10,268 nucleotides of DNA from JBGZFC01 sp964346495. GTDB taxonomy: Bacteria > Bacteroidota > Bacteroidia > Bacteroidales > Dysgonomonadaceae. A program made the translations under genes and the position numbers. Position 1 is the first letter of the stretch. The number at the start of each line of letters is the position of its first letter. Of this stretch, positions 1 through 6,334 are shown piece after piece. The notes below the pieces were generated by a model. It was not told the DNA's origin and did no database searches. It saw nothing but the letters and a program-made list of their open reading frames with translations. The stretch lies in contig CAYFUW010000073.1 in assembly GCA_964346495.1 (NCBI GenBank), forward strand, positions 1 through 10,268, given 5' to 3'.

Positions 1-120
1 GCAGATATTAATAAACTGTGTGAATCTGAATATATAAAAGAGTTACACAATAAGAATATAAGCCTCAAGCATAACGCAAAAGACTCATATTCTAAATTGT
101 TTACATATCGATATAAATAA
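1..120 (+). CDS. C-terminal fragment of an unidentified protein (5' end outside window)
   Basis: Frame 1 is open from the first base to a TAA at 118-120, giving 39 residues that end in FTYRYK. The other two forward frames stop early (at 9 and 36 bases). The fragment is rich in lysine, tyrosine and serine and has no motif I recognise, so no function is proposed. It converges on fabG, whose stop lies at 123-125, leaving two bases between the two stop codons and no room for a dedicated terminator. An open frame of this length could arise by chance in AT-rich DNA, so the call rests mainly on the neat convergent ending. Confidence 0.4.
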   Translation, partial: ADINKLCESEYIKELHNKNISLKHNAKDSYSKLFTYRYK

Positions 121-122
121 AA

Positions 123-869
123 TTATGTGTTCATTCCACCGCAAACGTGTAGAACCTGACCGCTTACATAAGAAGATAGGTCAGATGCAAGGAAAAGTGC
201 TGCATTTGCAACATCTTCCGGAGTGCCACCGCGACGTAATGGAATCTGTTTTGCCCACTCGTTGCGAACCTCTTCTGAAAGTTGTCCTGTCATGTCGGTA
301 ATAATGAAGCCCGGTGCAATTGAGTTTGCACGGATTCCACGAGAACCTAACTCTTTAGCGATAGATTTTGCCAAACCAATCATACCTGCTTTCGATGCAG
401 AGTAGTTTGCTTGTCCCGCGTTGCCCGACACACCTACTACAGAACTCATATTAATAATGCTGCCCGATTTTTGACGCATCATTATTGGAGTAACTGCATG
501 GATAAAGTTGAATGCCGATTTTAAGTTTACATTAATAACTGCATCCCACTGAGCTTCGCCCATACGCATCATCAAGCCGTCTTTGGTAATACCTGCATTG
601 TTTACCAACACATCGATACGACCAAAATCTTTCATGATTTCCTCAATAACAGTGTGAGTTTCATCAAAGTTTGCAGCATTCGATGCATAACCTTTGCATT
701 TTACTCCAAGTGCAGAGATTTCTTTTTCGGTCTCTTTTGCATTTTTATCAATATTCAAATCTGTGAAAGCTATGTCTGCACCTTCCGATGCCATTTTTAG
801 AGCTATTGCTTTACCTATACCGCGAGCTGCTCCGGTAATAAGTGCTGTTTTTCCTTCTAATAATTTCAT
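123..869 (-). CDS. fabG: 3-oxoacyl-[acyl-carrier-protein] reductase FabG
   Basis: A 248-residue classical short-chain dehydrogenase of the usual FabG length. The family carries out the NADPH-dependent reduction of 3-oxoacyl-ACP in fatty-acid elongation, in the cytoplasm. The Rossmann motif TGAARGIG is at residues 12-19 and NNAG at 90-93. The catalytic tetrad is Asn115, Ser143, Tyr156 and Lys160 (NYSASK context), followed by the PG motif near 186-187 and the C-terminal CGG segment. Its ATG at 867-869 overlaps the TGA of the upstream TetR gene in an ATGA arrangement, which indicates co-transcription and probable translational coupling. Bacteroidales genomes often carry several FabG-like SDRs, so a paralogue acting on another 3-oxoacyl substrate is possible, but all diagnostic residues fit FabG. 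Confidence 0.9.
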   Translation of the reverse strand: MKLLEGKTALITGAARGIGKAIALKMASEGADIAFTDLNIDKNAKETEKEISALGVKCKGYASNAANFDETHTVIEEIMKDFGRIDVLVNNAGITKDGLMMRMGEAQWDAVINVNLKSAFNFIHAVTPIMMRQKSGSIINMSSVVGVSGNAGQANYSASKAGMIGLAKSIAKELGSRGIRANSIAPGFIITDMTGQLSEEVRNEWAKQIPLRRGGTPEDVANAALFLASDLSSYVSGQVLHVCGGMNT

Positions 870-1483
870 TGTTGTGTATATTTAAAATTCTGTTCTTTAT
901 TTTTTAATCCTTTGAAAATAATATTTGATATTAACTCTCTGTCACTCTGTCTGTCAAATCTCAAATCGAGAACTCCGCGAATAACGGGTGCTTCCAGTCC
1001 CTTAAGTGCGTAGTGAATTATTTCGGCTGTTTTAGGAATATTTTTGATAACAAAAATTCCGTTTTCACACCCTTCGCTCATTATGCTTGCCAAATATTTT
1101 GTCTCTTTTCTATCGAACTCCTTACGTACACTTTCAACTCTCCAAATATCGCGAAAAAAATCGGATTTTAATGTCCCGTTGCGTCTTACAACATCTTTTA
1201 TGGCATTTAATCTGCTAAACGCGAAAAGAAGAAGTTTGTTGTCGGCTGTCATATCTCTTCTGAGAACATCTTCCAATACAGCGTATAAACTTTCTAATTC
1301 CGATTGTATTACTGAATTATACAGGTCATTTTTGCTTTTGAAATATGTGTAAAGTGTTCTTCTTCCAAACTGTGACGCTTCTGCAATATCGTTCATTGTA
1401 GTCTGCTCAACACCATCTCTTGCAAAAAGTTGGCGAGCTACTTCAATGAGTTTTTTCTTTGTTTTCGATATTGCTACAGTCAT
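866..1483 (-). CDS. TetR/AcrR-family transcriptional regulator
   Basis: A 205-residue protein, typical TetR size. The N-terminal DNA-binding domain spans about residues 8-55. The helix-turn-helix runs from TTMNDIAEAS (28-37) through RRTLYTYFKSKNDLY (41-55), the classic TetR signature. The remaining ~150 residues are a helical ligand-binding and dimerisation domain with no recognisable specificity. The gene is first in a two-gene unit with fabG (4-base overlap), so it may control a lipid or acyl-related function and itself. A perfect inverted repeat 21 bases upstream of the start (1504-1524) is a likely autoregulatory operator. The ligand is unknown; acyl-CoA or fatty-acid sensing is only an inference from the fabG link. 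Confidence 0.88.
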   Translation of the reverse strand: MTVAISKTKKKLIEVARQLFARDGVEQTTMNDIAEASQFGRRTLYTYFKSKNDLYNSVIQSELESLYAVLEDVLRRDMTADNKLLLFAFSRLNAIKDVVRRNGTLKSDFFRDIWRVESVRKEFDRKETKYLASIMSEGCENGIFVIKNIPKTAEIIHYALKGLEAPVIRGVLDLRFDRQSDRELISNIIFKGLKNKEQNFKYTQQ

Positions 1484-1503
1484 AAATGCACAGTTTTATT
1501 ATA

Positions 1504-1524
1504 TTTGTGCAAAAATAGCACAAA
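1504..1524. promoter_or_regulatory. Candidate TetR operator (7-7-7 perfect inverted repeat)
   Basis: The arms TTTGTGC (1504-1510) and GCACAAA (1518-1524) are exact reverse complements around a 7-base AT-only spacer. Size and symmetry fit a TetR-dimer operator. The site lies just upstream of the TetR start codon (1481-1483) and overlaps the best -7 box for that gene, so binding would block transcription of tetR-fabG. Confidence 0.55.
1510..1517 (-). promoter_or_regulatory. Probable -7 element for tetR-fabG
   Basis: Read on the - strand these bases are TATTTTTG, a full match to the Bacteroidota TAnnTTTG box. A start of transcription would fall around 1503, about 20 bases ahead of the regulator's ATG. 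I see no TTTG at the expected -33 spacing, so the promoter is weak by consensus. It sits inside the spacer and one arm end of the inverted repeat. Confidence 0.4.
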
Positions 1525-1702
1525 GATTTGAATTTATGAAGGAAATCTTTCAAAAAGTGCACTAGATTAGGTTACTATTTTATTTTGAGTATCTGAAAAA
1601 ATAGAAAATGTCTGCTTTGTTAAACAATTTTCATCATATTTTAATTAAAAATTCTCTTTATCAGAGCTTTTTATTTGCACTTTTCATCAAATTTTCAAAA
1701 AC

Positions 1703-1735
1703 TTGTTGCTAATAATCTGATTTTGCATAACTTTG
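1703..1735 (+). promoter_or_regulatory. Promoter of the type IX-secreted LRR-like protein
   Basis: TAACTTTG at 1728-1735 matches TAnnTTTG exactly. TTGTTG at 1703-1708 gives a -33 TTG with 19 bases of spacing from its second copy (1706-1708). Transcription would begin near 1741 and leave an untranslated leader of about 80 bases. This is the only strong element I see in the 337-base divergent gap 1484-1820 besides the TetR operator region. The rest of the gap is AT-rich with no convincing ORF or RNA. Confidence 0.6.
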
Positions 1736-1820
1736 CAACCCAAAATCAGAATTAGATTGTAAATTCTTGATTTTGATATTTATAATACATTATATATTAA
1801 TTAATAAGCAATAATAAATT

Positions 1821-2738
1821 ATGAGAAAAATTAAAACTTTACTTACAATTATCCCACTTATGGGGCTATTAATCGGCAACACATTTGCACAAGGTAAAAT
1901 TACGCTTGTTACAGAAATACCTGTAGGGCAGGTAATTAGTTTGTCGATAACCACAGTGCAAGGTGTTCCTCCAACCATTACAGGAGCTACCGGTACTTTT
2001 ATTAATGAACAATTCTCAAATTTTACAGTTCAAGACCCGACAATCACAATTGAAGGCGAATTAGTTAGATTAGGTTGTGGTGGTAACAAGATTACATCTA
2101 TTACCCTGGAAGGTACAGATAAATTAGTTTTGCTTGGTTGTAACAAAAATCAAATTAAAACGCTTGATATTTCCGAAGCGCCAAAGCTAGAGCAAATATC
2201 TTGTAGTAGTAACATGATAGAAAAGCTGGACTTTAGTACTGCACCAAATATTTATAGAATATATTGTTATAGCAACAAGATAAAAGGTGAAAATATGACT
2301 AATCTTGTCAATAGTCTTCCGGTGAATACAACTCCGCTCGAATATGAATTATTTATAGTTGATAAATCAAACCCTGCCGAAGAGAACGTTGCAACAATTG
2401 CAGATGTAAATATAGCTAAAGCTAAAAATTGGGTAGTATATAATTATAATGGTGGTTATTATACTGGTTACACAGGAGAAGAGTCAAGCAGTATAGAATC
2501 TGTTGAGGGAGCGAAAATGAAATTGTACCCGAGCGTTGCTTCCGATAAGGTAACTTTAGAAGTACCAAACAGCATGTTGCCTTCAAAAGTAACTATTGTT
2601 TCTATGGAAGGACGCGATGTTTATTCAGCTAAAATCACTTCCGAACAAACAGTAATACCGCTTTCTAATCTTGCAGAAGGAACATATTTGGTAAAAGTTG
2701 GTACTAGTGTTAGAAAGTTGATTAAAAAAGGCATCTAG
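1821..2738 (+). CDS. Secreted leucine-rich-repeat-like protein with type IX secretion sorting tail
   Basis: This 305-residue protein starts with a signal peptide (MRKIK, then a hydrophobic stretch to about residue 20, with likely cleavage after A23 in TFA-QG). A short beta-rich region (26-75) is followed by four LRR-like repeats at about 81-157. Each repeat follows LxxLxCxxNxIxxLD, and the cysteines fall at 86, 107, 128 and 149, exactly 21 residues apart. A linker with AKNWVVYNYNGGYYTGY (201-217) resembles segments that close Bacteroidota LRR proteins. Residues ~233-305 form a Por-type C-terminal sorting domain (YPS near 236-238, ending AEGTYLVKVGTSVRKLIKKGI), which directs export across the outer membrane by the type IX system. 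The role is unknown; binding to a surface or host ligand is possible. It appears monocistronic. Confidence 0.82.
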   Translation: MRKIKTLLTIIPLMGLLIGNTFAQGKITLVTEIPVGQVISLSITTVQGVPPTITGATGTFINEQFSNFTVQDPTITIEGELVRLGCGGNKITSITLEGTDKLVLLGCNKNQIKTLDISEAPKLEQISCSSNMIEKLDFSTAPNIYRIYCYSNKIKGENMTNLVNSLPVNTTPLEYELFIVDKSNPAEENVATIADVNIAKAKNWVVYNYNGGYYTGYTGEESSSIESVEGAKMKLYPSVASDKVTLEVPNSMLPSKVTIVSMEGRDVYSAKITSEQTVIPLSNLAEGTYLVKVGTSVRKLIKKGI

Positions 2739-2841
2739 TCTAAGTATTAGGTAGATAGACTTCAGATTTAATATAAACATAGTTTTTTTGTTAGCGACAA
2801 CTGTTATCAGATAGAAAAAAATAAAAAAAGATTAAAAAATA

Positions 2842-2873
2842 TTTGGTATATTAAAATATCTTATTTATCTTTG
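2842..2873 (+). promoter_or_regulatory. Consensus Bacteroidota promoter of the 6S-like RNA
   Basis: TTTG at 2842-2845, a 20-base spacer and TATCTTTG at 2866-2873 match the primary sigma-factor consensus (TTTG, N19-21, TAnnTTTG) at every defined position. The predicted start is about 2879-2881. No ORF follows for more than 350 bases, so the product is best read as a non-coding RNA. Confidence 0.75.
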
Positions 2874-2879
2874 ATGTCA

Positions 2880-3128
2880 GAAGAATGAAAGAGTATTTGC
2901 CGCATTAGTCGAACGGGAAACTCATCAATTAAAAAAAATAAACCGAGACTCGTTCATGATATCAATGGCGGGCCGCGTCTTTCGAGATAGACTTTACGTC
3001 CGGCGGATTACAAAGATGTCATGACACTCAAATCCTGTCATAGGGAGTTTCGAATTTTCCACTGATGCGGCTTCCTATAGAAACAGACTTGCAATTTAAC
3101 TAATTTTGTGATTGCAGTCTGTTTTTTT
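2880..3128 (+). ncRNA. Structured small RNA, probable 6S-like RNA (Bacteroidales-1 type)
   Basis: An independent transcript of about 245-250 nt is bounded by a consensus promoter and an intrinsic terminator, and it folds into one long interrupted rod. Helix 1 pairs 2899-2909 with 3061-3071 (11 bp, one G-U). Helix 2 pairs 2917-2923 with 3045-3051 (7 bp). Helix 3 pairs 2954-2963 with 3015-3024 (10 bp, one G-U). The apical part pairs 2972-2975 with 3001-3004 and closes a small loop near 2981-2988. Between helices 2 and 3 lies a large bulge: the 5' side (2924-2953) is A-rich, and the 3' side (3025-3044) can form a mini-hairpin CCT/AGG at 3034-3044. A rod with a central bulge and a 3'-side mini-hairpin is the hallmark of 6S RNA, which mimics an open promoter and sequesters housekeeping RNA polymerase. 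The family assignment is from memory of architecture, not a database match. GC-rich paired segments stand out from the AT-rich flanks. Confidence 0.68.
3081..3128 (+). terminator. Intrinsic terminator of the 6S-like RNA
   Basis: The left arm at 3083-3095 pairs with the right arm at 3111-3122. This gives 12 base pairs with one bulged T and a 15-base loop, extended by A-T pairs at the base. It is followed directly by a seven-T run (3122-3128). It separates the small RNA from rpoN, whose own promoter lies 58 bases further on. Confidence 0.85.
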
Positions 3129-3185
3129 GTATTTATAAACCGTTTATTTCTTTTCCTATTCAGGTATAAACAATAAATATTTACT

Positions 3186-3193
3186 TACCTTTG
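3186..3193 (+). promoter_or_regulatory. -7 element of the rpoN promoter
   Basis: TACCTTTG matches TAnnTTTG exactly and lies 41 bases before the rpoN ATG, predicting a leader of about 35 bases. No TTTG is seen at the expected -33 position (about 3162-3167), so basal strength may be modest. The 3129-3185 stretch between the terminator and this box is AT-rich with nothing else evident. Confidence 0.5.
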
Positions 3194-3234
3194 TCATCTC
3201 AAACTACCAAAAGGGATATTGATTATACAGATTC

Positions 3235-4686
3235 ATGAAACTTAGGCAACAACAGGAACTCAAACAGGTACAAAAACTTTCTCCACTGCAAATGCAAGTG
3301 ATAAAGCTGATTGAGTTGAATACGGTAGAGCTTGAAGACAGAATAAAACAAGAACTTGAAGATAATCCGGCGCTCGATACTGGCGATTTTGAATCGGATG
3401 GTCAGGATGAAGATTTGAGTTTAGACAGGGAGACAGATGAATCATCGGAAGATATCTCTTTAGGCGATTATCTGAATGAAGATGATGTGCCCGATTTCCA
3501 GATGAGGGAGTCGCGCAGAAGAGATGAACCCGATTTTATAGGTTCCACATTTTCAAATACAATATCGTTAAACGACTTCCTGGTGGAGCAGATAAACCTT
3601 CGTGAACTACAGCCGGTTGATAAAGAAATTGCAATATATATTGTCGGTAATTTAGATGAGAACGGTTATCTGCAGAGCAATTTTCAATCAATATCAAACG
3701 ATTTGCTTTTTCAACAAAATATAGATGTTTCGGAAGAGAAACTTGAAGAGATACTTAATGTTATTCAAGATTTGGAGCCGGCAGGAATTGGCGCACGAGA
3801 TTTAAGAGAGTGTCTTTTGTTGCAATTAAAACGAATCTCCATATCAGAGGAGCAGGAAATAGCTTCGGAAATCATTGAAAACTATTTCGACGAATTTTCC
3901 AAAAAACATTACGATAAGATAATCCGCGCTTTGCAAATTTCTAAAGATGAGCTTCGTGAAGCGATGGAAATCATTCTGTCACTAAATCCCAAACCCGGAA
4001 ATATTTTGGGCGATCCCGTAGAAATGGCATTGAACGATATCACGCCCGATTTTATCGTGGAAGTTTACAATGGCGAAATTTCTATGTATTTAAATAATAA
4101 AAACATTCCCGATTTAAAAATAAACAATACCTTTGCTGAAATGTTGCAGGGGTACAGTCAAAATAAGGAGAGTGTATCAACCGATAAGAAGCAGGCGATG
4201 CTCTTTATGAAGCAAAAAGTTGATTCGGCAAAGTGGTTTATCGACTCCATAAAACAGCGACAGAACACGCTGAAGAAAACTATGGAGGCAATAATCAAAT
4301 TTCAGAAAGAGTTTTTCCTTACTGAAGATGAAGCCACTCTAAAGCCGATGATACTGAAAGATATAGCAAATGTGACGTCGTTGGATATTTCTACAATTTC
4401 TCGCGTGAGCAATAGTAAATATGTGCAAACCAACGGTGGAGTTTATCCGCTGAAATTCTTTTTTTCGGAAGCAATGCAAACCGACGAGGGAGAAGATATT
4501 TCGTCACGTGAGATAAAGGTTGCATTGAAAGAGATTATCGAAAAGGAGGATCACACAAAACCTTTGACCGATGGCAAAATTACCAAAATGCTAAACGAAA
4601 TGGGATATATTATAGCGCGACGCACTGTGGCTAAATATCGCGAACAGTTGAACATACCCGTAGCACGTTTAAGAAAAAAATTATAG
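3235..4686 (+). CDS. rpoN: RNA polymerase sigma-54 factor RpoN
   Basis: A full-length, 483-residue sigma-54. Region I (about 1-48) is Gln/Leu-rich (MKLRQQQELKQVQKLSPLQM) and contacts the enhancer-binding ATPase that must activate this holoenzyme. A strongly acidic region II covers about 50-100. The core-binding domain (about 105-300) includes EPAGIGARDLRECLLLQL at 181-198 and LNPKPG at 250-255. The DNA-binding domain contains AKWFIDSIKQRQNTL (332-346), the helix-turn-helix around DISTISRVSNSKYVQT (384-399), and the invariant RpoN box ARRTVAKYRE at 461-470, which recognises the -24 element. The start is supported by the canonical N-terminus and an upstream -7 box. A PAP2-like gene follows after 22 bases, probably in the same transcript. 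No sigma-54 activator gene is in view. Confidence 0.97.
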   Translation: MKLRQQQELKQVQKLSPLQMQVIKLIELNTVELEDRIKQELEDNPALDTGDFESDGQDEDLSLDRETDESSEDISLGDYLNEDDVPDFQMRESRRRDEPDFIGSTFSNTISLNDFLVEQINLRELQPVDKEIAIYIVGNLDENGYLQSNFQSISNDLLFQQNIDVSEEKLEEILNVIQDLEPAGIGARDLRECLLLQLKRISISEEQEIASEIIENYFDEFSKKHYDKIIRALQISKDELREAMEIILSLNPKPGNILGDPVEMALNDITPDFIVEVYNGEISMYLNNKNIPDLKINNTFAEMLQGYSQNKESVSTDKKQAMLFMKQKVDSAKWFIDSIKQRQNTLKKTMEAIIKFQKEFFLTEDEATLKPMILKDIANVTSLDISTISRVSNSKYVQTNGGVYPLKFFFSEAMQTDEGEDISSREIKVALKEIIEKEDHTKPLTDGKITKMLNEMGYIIARRTVAKYREQLNIPVARLRKKL

Positions 4687-4708
4687 CTAAGACAAAATAT
4701 TACAGAAA

Positions 4709-5320
4709 ATGACAAAACAGATATCTACATTTATTTCAACCATTTTTCAGCCGTTGTTAATGCCCATTTACAGCATTGCATTTCTGTTTGTTTACACATA
4801 TTTCAGACTGATTTTTATCCAGGACTTCTGGACAATAATGGCGCCTGCGATTATTTTTTCATTTGTTTTACCGGCTCTGCTTATTTTGGGACTCTATAAA
4901 TTAAAAATGGTGTCAGATTTGTCATTAAAAAATAGGAAAGAGAGATTTCTGCCGTATCTGATTACATTGATCAGTTACTCATTTATGATATGGTATTATT
5001 ATAAAATGGGAATGCCCAAGTGGTTCCTGATGCTGAGTTTAGCATCTATCGCAATAATGCTTGTTGCAACAATTATCACCTTTTGGTGGAAAATTAGCGC
5101 GCACATGTTGGGAGCCGGTGGACTCGTTGGCGGAGTGTTAGCCGTGTGCTTTTTTGTTGAAAAGAGTAATCCATACTATCTGTTTATGATTGCATTTGTC
5201 ATTGCAGGTATGATTGGCACATCGCGCCTAATATTAAAAAGGCATACATTTGGTCAGGTAATAGCCGGTTTTTTGGTCGGATTTTTATTATCTTTCCAAT
5301 TTGTTAGACTTGGTGTCTGA
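4709..5320 (+). CDS. PAP2-superfamily-like integral membrane protein (degenerate active site)
   Basis: A 203-residue protein with five to six hydrophobic spans (about 13-36, 42-62, 83-98, 105-125, 134-150 and 156-195). PAP2 lipid phosphatases share three motifs, KxxxxxxRP, PSGH and SRxxxxxHxxxD. This protein shows partial counterparts: K74xRKERFLP (74-82), ISAHM (129-133) and SRLILKRHTFGQV (172-184). The motif-2 proline and glycine are absent (SAH in place of PSGH) and the motif-3 aspartate is Gln183, so catalysis is uncertain. The position 22 bases after rpoN suggests co-transcription. It could act on membrane lipid phosphates such as undecaprenyl or phosphatidyl-glycerol phosphates, or be a non-catalytic relative. 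Membrane localisation is clear; function is not. Confidence 0.65.
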   Translation: MTKQISTFISTIFQPLLMPIYSIAFLFVYTYFRLIFIQDFWTIMAPAIIFSFVLPALLILGLYKLKMVSDLSLKNRKERFLPYLITLISYSFMIWYYYKMGMPKWFLMLSLASIAIMLVATIITFWWKISAHMLGAGGLVGGVLAVCFFVEKSNPYYLFMIAFVIAGMIGTSRLILKRHTFGQVIAGFLVGFLLSFQFVRLGV

Positions 5321-5325
5321 TTTTT

Positions 5326-5356
5326 TTTGTAGTTAAAAAAAATAGTGGTATTTTTA
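5326..5356 (+). promoter_or_regulatory. gcvH promoter
   Basis: TTTG at 5326-5329, a 19-base spacer and TATTTTTA at 5349-5356 match the Bacteroidota consensus with one mismatch in the last base. It gives a start near 5362, about 26 bases before the gcvH ATG, in the gap after the PAP2-like gene. Confidence 0.55.
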
Positions 5357-5387
5357 CAGAAAGATTAATTTTTAATAGTATTAAAGT

Positions 5388-5768
5388 ATGAAATTTCCAG
5401 AAAATTTAAAGTATTCAAGCGATCATGAGTGGGTAAGAGTAGAAGGTAATGAAGTTGTTATCGGAATTACTGATTTTGCCCAAAGCGAATTAGGTGAAAT
5501 TGTTTACGTGGATATTACATCCGAAGGTGAAACATTAGCACAAGGTGATATTTTTGGTAGCGTAGAAGCAGTAAAAACAGTTTCTGACCTTGTTATGCCT
5601 GTTACAGGTGAGGTGTTGGAAGTGAATCCGGAACTAGAAGATCAACCCGACTTAGTTAACAGCGATCCATACGGAGCAGGTTGGCTTATCAGAGCTACTC
5701 TGGAAGACGCGTCTCAAATTGAAGGACTTCTAACAGCAGAAGGTTACAAAAAAGAGATTGGCCAATAA
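5388..5768 (+). CDS. gcvH: Glycine cleavage system H protein
   Basis: A 126-residue H protein of standard length. It carries the lipoyl arm that shuttles the aminomethyl group between the P, T and L proteins of glycine cleavage. The lipoylation site is Lys63 in GSVEAVKTVSDL (57-68), inside a biotinyl/lipoyl fold. Other signatures are YSSDHEWV near 9-16, ITDFAQSELGEIVYVD (27-42) and NSDPYGAGWL (91-100). P, T and L genes are not in the window, so the system's genes are dispersed, as is common in this phylum. It has its own promoter and ends in a strong terminator. H protein may also act as a relay for lipoylation of other complexes. Confidence 0.97.
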   Translation: MKFPENLKYSSDHEWVRVEGNEVVIGITDFAQSELGEIVYVDITSEGETLAQGDIFGSVEAVKTVSDLVMPVTGEVLEVNPELEDQPDLVNSDPYGAGWLIRATLEDASQIEGLLTAEGYKKEIGQ

Positions 5769-5786
5769 ATTATCAAAACAAATTGG

Positions 5787-5822
5787 AAGGGAATCGGCCT
5801 TAAAGCACGATTCCCTTTTTTT
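5787..5822 (+). terminator. Intrinsic terminator after gcvH, immediately before purE
   Basis: A perfect 10-bp stem, AAGGGAATCG (5787-5796) with CGATTCCCTT (5808-5817), and an 11-base loop are followed by a seven-T run (5816-5822). The purE ATG starts at 5828, only five bases later. No purE promoter is visible between the hairpin and the start codon. Confidence 0.88.
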
Positions 5823-5827
5823 AAATT

Positions 5828-6334
5828 ATGAAACCAGTAGTAAGTATAATAATGGGTAGTACATCAGACTATCCCATAATGGAGAAGTGTGCAAAATTTT
5901 TCGATGAGATGCAAATCCCGTTCGAAATTAATGCACTATCGGCACATCGCACACCGGAAGAGGTGGAGAAATTTGCTAAAAATGCACAAAACAGAGGAAT
6001 AAAAGTAATAATTGCTGCAGCAGGTATGGCAGCCCATTTACCGGGAGTAATTGCCGCTATGACCACTCTGCCCGTAATAGGAGTGCCGATTAATGCTTCA
6101 CTCGACGGAATGGATGCGCTTCTTGCAATCGTGCAAATGCCACCCGGAATACCTGTGGCAACAGTAGGAATAAACGGTTCGTTAAATGCCGCAATTTTGG
6201 CAATGCAAATTATTGCTGCAGGCGATGAAGAGTTGCAACAAAAGCTAACCGATTATAAAGAAAACCTTAAAAACAAAATTACTCAGGCAAACGAAGAGTT
6301 GTCTGCGATAAAATTTCAGTATAAAACAAATTGA
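5828..6334 (+). CDS. purE: N5-carboxyaminoimidazole ribonucleotide mutase (PurE, class I)
   Basis: A 168-residue class I PurE of usual length. It converts N5-CAIR to CAIR in purine synthesis as a cytoplasmic octamer. Visible motifs are GSTSD (10-14, phosphate binding), SAHRTP (38-43, with catalytic His40), AAAGMAAHLPG (63-73) and the MPPGIPVATVGI segment (104-115). The ATG is fixed by MKPVVSIIMGSTSD and lies right after the gcvH terminator, so expression depends on read-through, an unseen promoter inside gcvH, or a regulated switch at the hairpin. The purK partner that makes N5-CAIR is not in view. The next gene starts 54 bases downstream. Confidence 0.97.
   Translation: MKPVVSIIMGSTSDYPIMEKCAKFFDEMQIPFEINALSAHRTPEEVEKFAKNAQNRGIKVIIAAAGMAAHLPGVIAAMTTLPVIGVPINASLDGMDALLAIVQMPPGIPVATVGINGSLNAAILAMQIIAAGDEELQQKLTDYKENLKNKITQANEELSAIKFQYKTN

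Noticed and set aside
1652..1674. Small hairpin CTCT/AGAG followed by T's in the gap before the secreted-protein promoter
   Set aside because: The four-base stem is too weak, and no transcript that it would end can be identified.
2738..2789. Terminator after the type IX-secreted protein (GTCTA/TAGAC hairpin and a later T run)
   Set aside because: The stem is only five A/T-rich pairs with a 13-base loop, and the T run at 2783-2789 lies more than 20 bases downstream, so they do not form an intrinsic terminator.
2880..3128. tmRNA, RNase P RNA or SRP RNA as identity of the small RNA
   Set aside because: There is no tRNA-like CCA end or tag frame, no RNase P conserved core and no SRP GGAA-loop motif; the rod-with-bulge shape fits 6S better.
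5549..5556. TATTTTTG inside gcvH as a promoter -7 box for purE
   Set aside because: It encodes part of the conserved DIFGS peptide and has no TTTG at the -33 spacing, so it is probably a coding coincidence, though it cannot be fully excluded.
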